DNA of 64,000 nucleotides from Methanobacterium sp. (GTDB lineage Archaea; Methanobacteriota; Methanobacteria; Methanobacteriales; Methanobacteriaceae): positions 633,769 to 697,768 of the forward strand of contig NZ_JBCFBO010000001.1 in assembly GCF_038562635.1 (NCBI RefSeq), given 5' to 3'. The position numbers were made by a program, and so were the translations under genes. The notes beneath the pieces are model-generated. The model saw only the letters and a program-made list of their open reading frames with translations, searched no databases and was not told the DNA's origin. Every line of letters starts with the position of its first letter. The stretch's first letter is position 1. Positions 1-8,406 of this stretch are shown piece by piece.

Positions 1-377
1 CAAAGGATCTTACAGCTTCTATTAACAGCGGGTCGTTTAGATTCAATTCTATGGTCATAGCTCCATGTACAATGAAGACAATTTCTGCAATAGCAAATGG
101 ATACGCGAATAATGCCATAACAAGATCTGCAGATGTGGTACTTAAAGAAAGAAGAAAATTAGTAATCGTACCTCGTGAAACGCCCCTTAGATCAGTTCAC
201 CTTGAAAATATGCTTAAAATAAGCAGGGAAGGAGGTATAATCCTCCCAGCTATGCCTGGTTTTTATCATAATCCAGAAAATATTGATGATCTATGCAATT
301 TTGTTGTTGGAAAAATCTTAGATGTCCTGGAAATTGATAATCACATGTTTAAACGATGGCATAATGACAACCCATAA
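1..377 (+). CDS. ubiX: Flavin prenyltransferase UbiX/Pad1 family, 5' end outside window
   Basis: The reading frame is open from base 3 to the stop at 375-377, so only the C-terminal ~124 residues are seen. UbiX makes prenylated FMN, the cofactor of UbiD-type decarboxylases. The visible part has the family motif MVIAPCTMKTISAIANGYA (flavin/phosphate-binding region) followed by the RETPLRSVHLENM segment and an ILPAMPGFYH stretch, all typical of the C-terminal half of UbiX/Pad1. cbiT follows 16 bp downstream on the same strand. The assignment is firm from motifs; the start cannot be judged. Confidence 0.93.
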   Translation, partial: KDLTASINSGSFRFNSMVIAPCTMKTISAIANGYANNAITRSADVVLKERRKLVIVPRETPLRSVHLENMLKISREGGIILPAMPGFYHNPENIDDLCNFVVGKILDVLEIDNHMFKRWHNDNP

Positions 378-393
378 CTAATCAAAATTTTTA

Positions 394-966
394 ATGATTC
401 ATATGATTTCAGATGATGAATTTATAACTCACAAAGATGTACCTGGACCAACCAAAGAAGAAATAAGATGCCTTGTTATGTGCAAATCAAAGGTATCGCC
501 AGAGGATATTGTAGTTGATATAGGCTGTGGAACAGGAGGGTTGACTTTAGAATTTGCTAAAAGGTCACGTCTTGTTTATGCAGTGGATAAAAATTTAGAT
601 GCGCTAAATACAACAGAAAAAAACCTTAAAAAGCATAAACTGGATAAAAAAGTACAGCTTATCCATAGTGATGCCCTTGAAGCCTTAAGAGACATTGAAA
701 CCTTTGATATTTTGATGATTGGAGGGAGTGGTGGAGATTTACCTCTTTTAATAGAGGAAGGCTACCAGAAACTCACACAAAATGGAAAAATAATAGTTAC
801 CTCAATTTTACTCGAAACCCCTGTTGAAGCTGTTCAAACAATGGAAAAACTCCAGATGGATATTGATATAGTTGATGTATCTATTTCAAAGGGACGTATC
901 ATGAAAAGAGGAACTATGATGCTTGCAAGGAACCCTATAAATATTGTTACTGGCCAAAAAAATTGA
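394..966 (+). CDS. cbiT: Cobalt-precorrin-6B C15-methyltransferase (decarboxylating), CbiT
   Basis: SAM-dependent methyltransferase of anaerobic cobalamin (B12) synthesis that methylates C15 and decarboxylates the acetate side chain at C12. The glycine-rich SAM motif DIGCGTGG lies at residues 42-49, acidic DKN follows, and IGGSGGDLP and the late GTMMLARNP motif are typical of archaeal CbiT. The archaeal proteins I recall begin at the second methionine (MISDDEF, base 403), which is equally possible; no clear SD separates the two. It sits between ubiX and a membrane protein gene, nearly touching the latter. B12 supply is relevant here because a B12-dependent ribonucleotide reductase is encoded 5 kb away. 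Confidence 0.93.
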   Translation: MIHMISDDEFITHKDVPGPTKEEIRCLVMCKSKVSPEDIVVDIGCGTGGLTLEFAKRSRLVYAVDKNLDALNTTEKNLKKHKLDKKVQLIHSDALEALRDIETFDILMIGGSGGDLPLLIEEGYQKLTQNGKIIVTSILLETPVEAVQTMEKLQMDIDIVDVSISKGRIMKRGTMMLARNPINIVTGQKN

Positions 967-977
967 AGGGGATAACT

Positions 978-1769
978 ATGGAAATACGGAAATATCTGAA
1001 CAACTGGAGAGTCCGTTTAGGTCTAATTTTAATTATACTGGCTGCAATTCTTTATATTACTAATTTCTTACTTTTCAAAGATTTACACGACACTTTGTTC
1101 TATCTAGATATAGATTTAGCGTTTATTCCTATAGAGGCCCTTATTATCGTTCTTGTTTTAGAATGGATAATAGGTGAAAGGGAAAAAAGAAATCTACTTC
1201 AAAAAATGAACATGGTCATAGGGTCCTTTTTCAGTGAAGTTGGAACTGAGTTACTGGCGGGAATTTCAGAATTTGACTCTAAAACTGAAAAGATAAGGAA
1301 AAAGTTGATTATGACTGATGAATGGACTAAAAAAGATTTTTTAGATGCAAGTAACAGAATTAAAAATTACAATTTCCATGTGTATATTGGAGAGAACAAC
1401 CCCAATTCCATACACTACTTTCAGGAGTTAAAAGTATTTCTTGTTAAAAACAGGGAGTTTATGCTGCGCCTTTTGGCAAATCCTAACTTACTGGAACATG
1501 ATTCATTTACAGACCTGTTATGGGCAGTGTTTCATTTAACTGAAGAACTTGAAAATAGAACTGATCTAACAAATCTCCCTAAAGCAGATTATCAACATCT
1601 TGCAGGAGATACAGAAAGAGCATACAGTTTACTGGTTTATGAATGGCTGCAGTACATGGAACATCTCATGGAAAACTATCCTTATCTTTTCTCGCTTGCT
1701 ATAAGGACAAATCCATTTAATCCAGATGCCACTGTAGAAATTCAAGACCCTCCAAAGGGAATGGTTTAA
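978..1769 (+). CDS. Conserved membrane protein of unknown function
   Basis: A 263-residue protein with two N-terminal membrane segments (about residues 12-31 and 46-65), then a soluble helical domain of ~190 residues. A TTG at 963 would extend it, but GAAGGGGA at 965-972 lies 5 nt before the ATG at 978, which makes 978 the better start. I recognise no catalytic motif. The gene follows cbiT by 11 bp, so co-transcription is likely, but its role in cobalamin synthesis is only guilt by association. I recall related proteins next to cbiT in other Methanobacteriales. Confidence 0.8.
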   Translation: MEIRKYLNNWRVRLGLILIILAAILYITNFLLFKDLHDTLFYLDIDLAFIPIEALIIVLVLEWIIGEREKRNLLQKMNMVIGSFFSEVGTELLAGISEFDSKTEKIRKKLIMTDEWTKKDFLDASNRIKNYNFHVYIGENNPNSIHYFQELKVFLVKNREFMLRLLANPNLLEHDSFTDLLWAVFHLTEELENRTDLTNLPKADYQHLAGDTERAYSLLVYEWLQYMEHLMENYPYLFSLAIRTNPFNPDATVEIQDPPKGMV

Positions 1770-1866
1770 TATAAAGCCGTAGCAGGCAATAGTTAGCTCA
1801 CGAAACTAAAACCTTAATAGTGTATAAAACCAATCTTAACTATCTGACCATACATAACTTAAAAAA

Positions 1867-1916
1867 GTTCATGTTGGAGTGTAAAAAACTGGAAAATTTT
1901 ACATGACAGCATGAAC
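1867..1916 (+). ncRNA. Two-part hairpin in the leader of the PMBR gene
   Basis: GTTCATG (1867-1873) pairs with CATGAAC (1910-1916), and TGTAAAA (1880-1886) pairs with TTTTACA (1897-1903), leaving a symmetric 6x6 internal loop (TTGGAG opposite TGACAG). A TATA-like GTATAAAA at about 1820-1827 would start transcription near 1848, so the hairpin would lie in the 5' leader of the gene at 1969 or in an independent small RNA. There is no terminator-like U-tract. The structure is seen; the function is unknown. Confidence 0.5.
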
Positions 1917-1968
1917 GATTACAGATATGGTATGATCACGTCGCACTCAATTTAATAGAGGAAATCAA

Positions 1969-2232
1969 ATGGAAAGACTCAACCTCAAACAGTACAGGGA
2001 AATGGTCAGTTTTATACTGGATTATAAAAAGACACATGGAAAAATGCCAGAGCATGTAATGGTTAAAGGATATAAAATCTCCAAGAAAGAGTATATAAAC
2101 ATGATAGAACGTGTAAATAAATTTATACTTGAAATGGGGAGAAATCCGCGAACGGTTGATATTGAACCATCACCAAAAGAATACCTGGCGGATTATCCAG
2201 AAGATAATTTAGACGATGATATTAACCATTAA
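1969..2232 (+). CDS. Small protein with two pseudomurein-binding-like repeats
   Basis: An 87-residue protein built from two copies of a ~30-residue unit with the pattern Y-x-x-M-(I/V)-x-x-(V/I)-x-x-F-I-L...G+-P: LKQYREMVSFILDYKKTHG near residues 6-24 and KKEYINMIERVNKFILEMG near 39-57. This matches the pseudomurein-binding repeat (PMBR) of Methanobacteriales cell-wall proteins. There is no signal peptide or membrane segment, so a cell-wall role is not supported; it may be an intracellular relative. SD AGAGGAAA lies just before ATG 1969. The last codons and stop are part of a 43-bp sequence repeated 104 bp downstream. Confidence 0.7.
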   Translation: MERLNLKQYREMVSFILDYKKTHGKMPEHVMVKGYKISKKEYINMIERVNKFILEMGRNPRTVDIEPSPKEYLADYPEDNLDDDINH

Positions 2233-2260
2233 AACCATTTTCTATTTTAATAACTGATTT
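2218..2260 (+). repeat. 43-bp direct repeat, copy 1 (covers the gene end)
   Basis: The 43 bases starting GATATTAACCATTAAAACC are repeated exactly at 2322-2364. Copy 1 includes the last four codons and stop of the PMBR gene; the bases between the copies are unrelated to those after copy 2. Confidence 0.9.
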
Positions 2261-2321
2261 TAATTTACATAACCTTAAAACATTCCCATAGTAAAAATAA
2301 CTAATTATAATATATTAAAAA

Positions 2322-2364
2322 GATATTAACCATTAAAACCATTTTCTATTTTAATAACTGATTT
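2322..2364 (+). repeat. 43-bp direct repeat, copy 2
   Basis: Exact second copy of 2218-2260, placed between the PMBR gene and the convergent serB gene. It looks like a short duplication made during replication or repair; no flanking target repeat was seen. Confidence 0.9.
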
Positions 2365-2438
2365 ATTTATACGGCAAATTAACTCAATTTTAAATAAGTA
2401 AAATAAATTAAAAATGAAAATTAAAAAAAATAAGCTAG

Positions 2439-3935
2439 TTAAATAACATTATGCTTTTGTAAAAGCATTAATTCATCTCTATTTAACTTTTTACCGCTTT
2501 TGAACTTTTCATATATTTCTTCAGCATGTGCTTTTTCTTTAATATTTTCTTTTGCGGTAGCTTCACTTTCTCTATTTCGCTTTTTAGACCTGACTTTATC
2601 AAGTTTTTTATTTATCTTGCGAATGTGTCCTAAAACTTCCCTTACTTCCTCATGTTTTTTGGAAGCAGTGTTTTTAGTTTCAATAAACGTGTTATGGGCT
2701 TCGTCTGCTTTTTTCCTTATCCCGTCTATTCTCTGGAAATATTCCAGCATCTGTTCATGGGTAGACTGAGCCTCATCTGAAAGTTCAACAACTTTAGCAT
2801 GGTATGTTTCAGACTGCTCTTTAAGCTCCACTGCTTCACTATGGATCTTTTCGTCTTCCTGCATAGTTTGAAGTTTCTTTTGCAGCTCTGTGACCTTTTT
2901 AACCAGTTCGTTCTCTTTCTTGATATCGAGAACTTTTGTTTCTATGGTCTTATCAAGCCGTTTAATTTCTTTTTCAATGTTTACTATATCTCTTTTTCCA
3001 GACGCCCATTCCATGCTCTTGAGTTTTTCATTGGTCTGGTCCCTTAGAGTTTTGTATTTTTTAACTTCTACGTTAGTTTTATCACGTTTATCTCTAAACT
3101 CAATTGCTTTGTTGAGATTTTCTTTAATACTTGCGTTTAAATCATCCCTTACTTGCCTTTGAGATCGGGCTTCACTGTTTAACTCATCACGTTCTTTAGT
3201 GAGTCCATTTAATTTCTTTTCATGCTCTCTCTTTTCAGCAAGTAATTTATCAAAGCTTTCTTCCTTAACAGGAGTTTCTGAAATTTCCGCACTATCTTTA
3301 TTATCCATATTATCTTCAAATAGAGGTAACAATTCTTTTAAATCTTTTTTCTCAATTACAACATCTGCAATTTCCCTTAAAACAGGTTTTGCATTAAAAG
3401 CTATTCCTAGCTTGACCATTTCAAGCATGGAAATATCATTTGCGCCATCACCAACCGCCGCACATTCATCTGCAGATATGTCTTCCTTTTTCATCAAATC
3501 AGTTAATACATCTGCTTTAGAACCATTTACAAGAGGTCCGCTTACTTCACCAGTTAAAACACCGTTTTCTTCATGTAAAGTATTCGAAACTGCGTAATCA
3601 AGATTTAATTCCTCTTTCATACGGTTTGCGATGACTTCAAAACTACCGGTTATAGTTGCAATTTTGTATCCTCTTTCTTTAAGCACTTCAATAGTTTCTT
3701 TGGCTCCTTCCATTAGAGGAATGTCATAGATTGCCTTTTTAATATCATCAACTGAAGCGCCTTTAAGTAAAGCAACTCTCTCTTTGATTGATGTTTCGAA
3801 ATCCAGGTCTCCTTCCATGGCTTTTTTTGTTATTTCTGCTATTTTGTCTTCAATTCCCATTAATTTGCCAATTTCGTCTATGGCTTCACTGTCTATAAGG
3901 ACATTATCAAGATCAAAGGCTATTAGTTTAATCAA
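2439..3935 (-). CDS. serB: Phosphoserine phosphatase SerB fused to a long coiled coil
   Basis: Residues 1-~210 are a HAD phosphatase: motif I DLDNVLIDSE (nucleophile near residue 8), TITGS motif II near 95, and motif IV VGDGANDISML near 162. They carry out the last step of serine synthesis. The first motif reads DLDNV where most SerB have DxDST, so the substrate is inferred from the GDGAND and SGPL contexts. Residues ~220-480 form an almost uninterrupted charged coiled coil rich in K/E/D/R, ending in a short domain FKSGKKLNRDELMLLQKHN. Bacterial SerB lacks this tail. The start is a TTG at 3935, 5 nt after GGTG. It runs convergent with the PMBR gene and 31 bp downstream of tbp on the same strand. 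Confidence 0.85.
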   Translation of the reverse strand: MIKLIAFDLDNVLIDSEAIDEIGKLMGIEDKIAEITKKAMEGDLDFETSIKERVALLKGASVDDIKKAIYDIPLMEGAKETIEVLKERGYKIATITGSFEVIANRMKEELNLDYAVSNTLHEENGVLTGEVSGPLVNGSKADVLTDLMKKEDISADECAAVGDGANDISMLEMVKLGIAFNAKPVLREIADVVIEKKDLKELLPLFEDNMDNKDSAEISETPVKEESFDKLLAEKREHEKKLNGLTKERDELNSEARSQRQVRDDLNASIKENLNKAIEFRDKRDKTNVEVKKYKTLRDQTNEKLKSMEWASGKRDIVNIEKEIKRLDKTIETKVLDIKKENELVKKVTELQKKLQTMQEDEKIHSEAVELKEQSETYHAKVVELSDEAQSTHEQMLEYFQRIDGIRKKADEAHNTFIETKNTASKKHEEVREVLGHIRKINKKLDKVRSKKRNRESEATAKENIKEKAHAEEIYEKFKSGKKLNRDELMLLQKHNVI

Positions 3936-3966
3936 AAGATCACCGATATATAATCAAATTAAGGAT

Positions 3967-4512
3967 TTAAATTAAATCCAGTTCACCCAGTCTTTCTTTC
4001 GTTTTTTCAACGCCGAGCTGAGCATCGTCTATGGTTTTTGCACCAGTACATACTACTTTTCCAGAACCGAACAGTAATAATACAACTTTAGGGTCTTCAA
4101 GTCTGTAAACTAAACCTGGAAATTGTTCTGGTTCGTATTCTGTATTTTCTAAATCTAATGCTACTGCTTCAAGGTTTAATGTTTTTCCTAAATTTGCAGA
4201 AGCAACTATGTTCTGTACTTTAATATTAAATTCTTCAGGTATTTCTGAATCAAGTTTCCTCATTTTATCTACAGTAATATGTATAGCTTTTACTGAATCA
4301 TCTATAGATTTCGCGCCAGTACATACTAATTTTCCTGATCCAAATATAAGAGCTGCTGTTTTAGGCTCTTTAAGCTTGTAAACAAGTCCTGGGAACTGTT
4401 CCAGGTTATATTCGACACCTTCTAGCGCCGGGGCTACCTTAGGCAGTTCAATTGATTTTCCAAGAGTTGCAGAAGCTACAATATTCTCAACTTTAATTGG
4501 TACATCTGTCAA
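3967..4512 (-). CDS. tbp: TATA-box binding protein TBP
   Basis: General transcription factor that bends the TATA box and recruits TFB and RNA polymerase. The 181-residue saddle consists of two repeats, each with NIVASA(T/N)LGK, EQFPGLVY and LIFGSGK(L/V)VCTGAK motifs (about residues 8-80 and 98-172). An ATG lies at 4518, but GGAGG at 4520-4524 is only 1 nt from it and exactly 7 nt from the in-frame TTG at 4512, giving MTDVPIKVENIV, as in other methanogen TBPs; I therefore choose TTG. It is followed by serB on the same strand. Confidence 0.97.
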   Translation of the reverse strand: MTDVPIKVENIVASATLGKSIELPKVAPALEGVEYNLEQFPGLVYKLKEPKTAALIFGSGKLVCTGAKSIDDSVKAIHITVDKMRKLDSEIPEEFNIKVQNIVASANLGKTLNLEAVALDLENTEYEPEQFPGLVYRLEDPKVVLLLFGSGKVVCTGAKTIDDAQLGVEKTKERLGELDLI

Positions 4513-4545
4513 GCACATTCCTCCAGGTTTTAATTCATAATCATT

Positions 4546-4560
4546 GATTTATATATTAAA
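4546..4560 (-). promoter_or_regulatory. tbp promoter (TATA box)
   Basis: On the minus strand TATATAAA (4548-4555) sits ~25 nt before the expected start of a very short leader that contains the SD at 4520-4524. Confidence 0.55.
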
Positions 4561-4857
4561 TTATTTTTTACAATTCATTAAAATTTGTCTTTTGTATCTT
4601 TAGGTAATAATATATCTAGAAATTATCGAGATAAAAGTACAATACTGATTTAATTTGAAATAAATATCATTCTAAAAATGCAGTTTACTTTAAAATTGAT
4701 CACACTTGTTTTTAAATTTAATGAGTCATAGTTCAATAAGATATTGATACTGATACTTCCAAATATTACACTAGATTTATTAACTATATTTATAATAGAT
4801 AAATCTATTTATATATGTTTCTTAACATCCCATTAAAATATATCTATAGGCAAGACT
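4561..4857. other. Intergenic region between divergent tbp and the 4858 gene
   Basis: About 300 AT-rich bases. The plus-strand part has a TATA-like TTTATATA near 4808-4815, ~45 nt before ATG 4858. I see no small gene and no strong hairpin. Confidence 0.4.
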
Positions 4858-5268
4858 ATGATAAGCCCCAAAGTGTACCAACAACAAATTCAAGATCTTG
4901 GAATTGAAGGCCTAGTTGTATCTCCAGGAAATATAGAAGAAGCATTGATTCTTTTAGATGCACTTGAAGAAATAGAAAAAATTTTAGAAAGGATAAGACA
5001 CAACATCCGTATAGATATAAGGGCCATTAGAATAGATTATATGGAAAAAATAAAAGATATAAAAGATTCTTCAAAAGTAATGGGCTTGTACAGTAAACAA
5101 CGCTCCATGAAAGACAAAATCAGTGACAAAAGAAAATTAATAGACGAACGCGACCTGAAAATCGCGCCCTACGAATCTATTGAATATACTGTGGATGAAT
5201 ACCTGAGACAGATTAAAAATATAAAAAATTATCTTAAAAATTATTCCATAAAATATTCTGATGAGTAA
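4858..5268 (+). CDS. Uncharacterised helical protein, paralogue of the gene at 63339
   Basis: A 136-residue charged, mostly helical protein with no membrane segment. It shares a pattern with the product of 63339-63803: P-x-V-Y-x-x-Q-(I/L)-Q near the start, R-x-(I/D)-x-R-x-I-R in the middle, then KRK and E+(D/N), PY-x-x-(S/V)-I, and DEYLRQIKNIKNYL (DDYILQIEDLKKYI in the paralogue) at the end. No function is known to me. A weak SD (AGG) precedes the ATG. Confidence 0.65.
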   Translation: MISPKVYQQQIQDLGIEGLVVSPGNIEEALILLDALEEIEKILERIRHNIRIDIRAIRIDYMEKIKDIKDSSKVMGLYSKQRSMKDKISDKRKLIDERDLKIAPYESIEYTVDEYLRQIKNIKNYLKNYSIKYSDE

Positions 5269-5456
5269 CTCATTAGAAAATTAATTTATTTTTAAAGTAT
5301 CTAATTTATTTGAGTTAATTTTTAATTCACCCAATTTTAGTTTTATTAGTCCAAGCATTATCCCCTACAACTTATTTCTACACTTAACTAAAAGTTCAAT
5401 TATAGAAAAGACAATATTATTGAAAATCAATATATTATTAATGTATTCAATCGCCT

Positions 5457-5463
5457 AAGGAGG
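5457..5463 (+). promoter_or_regulatory. Shine-Dalgarno site that fixes the nrdJ start
   Basis: AAGGAGG is followed by 7 nt (CACTTAA, which contains the closing stop of this frame) and then ATC at 5471 in the nrdJ frame. The flanking GCCT..AGGC could form a 4-bp hairpin with the SD in the loop. Confidence 0.7.
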
Positions 5464-5470
5464 CACTTAA

Positions 5471-7261
5471 ATCAAATCAAAAAATGATTTAAAAATTTCA
5501 TTTAATGCACTTAAGGTGCTTCAAAAAAGATATTTAATTAAAGATGAAGATGGAAATATTATTGAAACTCCAGAAAAAATGTTTAAAAGAGTTTCAAAAG
5601 CAGTAGCATGTGCAGATAATTTATATAATGATACTGATACTTATAAAACAGAAAAAGAATTTTACCGTGCCATGTCCGGGCTTGAGTTTCTTCCAAATTC
5701 ACCAACTTTGATGAATGCAGGTACTCCCATTAATCAGCTTTCTGCATGTTTTGTCATATACATAGAAGATTCTATAAATGGAATCTTCAATGCATTAAAA
5801 CATATGGCACTCATCCATAAGTCAGGGGGTGGAGTTGGATTTTCATTTTCTAAGATAAGACCTAAAGGTGATGTTGTAAAATCAACAAAAGGAGTCGCAT
5901 CTGGACCCACATCATTCATGAAAATTTTTGATGTCGCCACAGAAGTTATAAAACAGGGTGGAAGGAGAAGAGGGGCAAACATGGGAATACTAGATATCAG
6001 ACATCCAGATATAATTGAATTTATTACATCAAAAGAACATGAAGATGTTCTAACTAATTTTAACATTTCTGTAGCTGTTGATGATGAATTCATGAATGCC
6101 ACTGCAAATAATGAAGAATATGATCTTATAAATCCAAGAAATAGAAAACATGTTAAAAAGCTGAATGCAGGAAAAGTGTTTGACACCATAGTAAATACAG
6201 CATGGAAATGCGGAGATCCCGGAATTATATTTATCGATGAAATAAACAGGAAAAATACAATTCCTAATGCAGGTATAATAGAAGCTAGCAACCCCTGCGC
6301 CGAGCAGCCGCTTCTAAATTATGAATCATGTAATTTAGGCTCCATAAACCTGGTAAAAATGGTTAAATCTGGCAAAATTGATTTTAATAAGTTAAAAAAT
6401 GTAGTTGAAACTGCTGTACACTTCTTAGATAATGTAATTGATGTAAATAACTTCCCAATTTCAAAAGTAGAAACAGAAACCCTTAAAAACAGGAAAATTG
6501 GTTTGGGAATCATGGGATTTGCAGAAATGCTTATAATGCTTGAAATTCCCTATGATTCACAGGATGCACTTGATACAGCTGAAGAAATAATGAAATTTAT
6601 TACATGCCATGCAAGAAAGGCTTCAGCTGAACTGGGGAGATTAAGAGGTTCTTTTCCCAATTTTAAAGGGAGTATATATGATAAAAAAGGTTTTCAAGCT
6701 ATGAGAAATGCAACAGTGACTACTATTGCACCTACAGGTACCATAAGCATAATTGCAGATACAACCAGCGGAATCGAACCGCTGTTTGCTGTTTCATTTA
6801 TCCGTGATGTAATGGAAGGAGAAAAGCTGCTGGAGGTCAATAAACTCTTTGAAAGTACCGCAAAGAAAGAGGGATTTTACAGCAAGGAATTAATGACTGA
6901 AATTGCTAAAAAAGGATCCATACAGAATATAGATGAAATTAGCGAAAGTATTAAAAGAGTATTCCAAACCGCACATGAAATAAGCCCCAAGTGGCACGTT
7001 AAAATGCAGGCAGCATTTCAAAAACACGTGGATAATGCGGTTTCAAAAACCGTGAATTTACCGAATAATGCTTCTCCAGAAGACGTGAAAGAAATTATGT
7101 TAATGGCCTACAAACTTAAGTGCAAGGGAATTACAGTGTATCGATATGGAAGCAAAAAACAGGTTTTATATTTAAATTCATACCAAGATAACAAGAAGAA
7201 ATATCTAAATGTTGATTCCGAATATTCAGGAGGATGCCCTTCCTCAAGCTGTCCACTTTAG
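5471..7261 (+). CDS. nrdJ: Adenosylcobalamin-dependent (class II) ribonucleotide reductase
   Basis: Reduces ribonucleotides to deoxyribonucleotides using a B12-generated thiyl radical. Visible motifs: LPNSPTLMNAG and QLSACFV (first redox Cys), GGGVGFSFSKIRP, NPCAEQPLLNYESCNLGS (N-x-C-x-E active site plus second redox Cys), APTGTISIIADTTSGIEP, and a C-terminal GGCPSSSCPL with the paired cysteines that re-reduce the site. The family N-terminus (FNALKVLQKRYLIKDEDG) begins before the first possible GTG (5516); the frame is closed by TAA at 5468-5470 and has no ATG/GTG/TTG in between. AAGGAGG at 5457-5463 places ATC 5471 at the initiation position, giving 596 residues. ATC initiation is inference; a base error is the alternative. 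Confidence 0.92.
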   Translation: MKSKNDLKISFNALKVLQKRYLIKDEDGNIIETPEKMFKRVSKAVACADNLYNDTDTYKTEKEFYRAMSGLEFLPNSPTLMNAGTPINQLSACFVIYIEDSINGIFNALKHMALIHKSGGGVGFSFSKIRPKGDVVKSTKGVASGPTSFMKIFDVATEVIKQGGRRRGANMGILDIRHPDIIEFITSKEHEDVLTNFNISVAVDDEFMNATANNEEYDLINPRNRKHVKKLNAGKVFDTIVNTAWKCGDPGIIFIDEINRKNTIPNAGIIEASNPCAEQPLLNYESCNLGSINLVKMVKSGKIDFNKLKNVVETAVHFLDNVIDVNNFPISKVETETLKNRKIGLGIMGFAEMLIMLEIPYDSQDALDTAEEIMKFITCHARKASAELGRLRGSFPNFKGSIYDKKGFQAMRNATVTTIAPTGTISIIADTTSGIEPLFAVSFIRDVMEGEKLLEVNKLFESTAKKEGFYSKELMTEIAKKGSIQNIDEISESIKRVFQTAHEISPKWHVKMQAAFQKHVDNAVSKTVNLPNNASPEDVKEIMLMAYKLKCKGITVYRYGSKKQVLYLNSYQDNKKKYLNVDSEYSGGCPSSSCPL

Positions 7262-7373
7262 TGGACATATAATAGGAATAAGACACATCATATAGATAAT
7301 AGAATAAAGCTCATATTAACCATGGTATTATAAATTTAGAGAGTAAATTAAAAAGTATATTGATGGTGGTTTA

Positions 7374-7925
7374 ATGATAGAAGTTGAAGCTAAAGCTCAT
7401 GTTAGCGATTTTAACAGCGTTTTGGAAAAGTTAAAAGAAATTGGTGCTGAAAAAGTAATGATAGAACACCAGAAAGATACCTATTTTAACAACCCTGAGT
7501 ACAGGGACTTTGAAAAAAGTGATGAAGCACTGCGAATAAGGAATACTACTATAAATAACGAAAAATCTGAGATAATCCTTACATACAAAGGCCCTAAACT
7601 GGATGATGTAAGTAAAACACGTAAAGAAATAGAAGTTAACGTAGAAGACTCCAAAAATGCTGGTTTAATCTTAGAAAATCTTGGATTTAAACCCGCTGCA
7701 GATGTAGAAAAAGAAAGAACCACATATTCATTCCAGGAATTTAGCATATCACTTGATAAAGTCCACAAAGTTGGAAGCTTTGTTGAAATAGAAAAAGGGA
7801 TGGTTGAAGGGGAAGATTTTAAAGAAGCAATTGATAAAATATTTCACATATATAAAAAACTCGGAATTGAAGACGGATTCGAACGAAGATCATATTTGGA
7901 GCTTATAGGAGTTTATAAAGATTGA
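7374..7925 (+). CDS. cyaB: CYTH-domain protein (CyaB/triphosphatase family)
   Basis: A 183-residue single-domain protein of the CYTH fold, a tunnel that binds triphosphate groups and divalent metal. The N-terminal EVEAK (ExExK motif) at residues 3-7, ALRIRNT, ILTYKGPK, TRKEIEV, ERTTY and FVEIEKG motifs in order are typical of the class IV adenylate cyclase/thiamine-triphosphatase family. The archaeal substrate is not known; triphosphatase activity is more likely than cAMP synthesis. SD GGTGG lies 4 nt before the ATG. Confidence 0.85.
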   Translation: MIEVEAKAHVSDFNSVLEKLKEIGAEKVMIEHQKDTYFNNPEYRDFEKSDEALRIRNTTINNEKSEIILTYKGPKLDDVSKTRKEIEVNVEDSKNAGLILENLGFKPAADVEKERTTYSFQEFSISLDKVHKVGSFVEIEKGMVEGEDFKEAIDKIFHIYKKLGIEDGFERRSYLELIGVYKD

Positions 7926-8406
7926 AAACTCCTAAAATTGTTTTTATAGATTTATTTTGCATTAACTGTTATACATTAAAACTAATTTAAATCCCAAAAT
8001 ATCAACATCAAGATAGATATTAAACTGAATAATTACACGTAATTTCCAAAATTTATTCTTTTTTTGTCAATTTAATTTCATTTAAGGTTGCCATTTGAAT
8101 AATAATACGTTAAAAATAGATAAATAATCACAAAAAATGCAAATACTATATTTTATATAAATTAAAAACAAAAAGTACATAGCTTAAAAAGGTAAAATTG
8201 ATAAAAAAACTAAACTTAATATACAATTATTATTCTACTTAGATCAATTTAGATAAATATAATTTCATAACTTGAATAGTAATGTAAAAAATCGTTAAAC
8301 CATACAGGTATTAAAATAAAGCACGATTTAAGGTATGCATTACATTTAAGATATTATAATTAATACAACGCGCATAAACGGAAAATAAACTAAGGTGGGG
8401 AACGTT
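7926..8406. other. AT-rich intergenic region upstream of aksA
   Basis: About 480 bases of very AT-rich sequence with many stops in all frames. I see no gene, only scattered TATA-like tracts and the aksA SD at 8392-8400. Confidence 0.4.

Noticed and set aside
2500..3597. Several plus-strand frames over serB
   Set aside because: They are shadows of the coiled-coil codons on the minus strand (Leu/Phe/Ser-rich antisense).
5454..5520. Cobalamin riboswitch before nrdJ
   Set aside because: No B12-box-like sequence; the leader is too short and only a 4-bp hairpin is visible.
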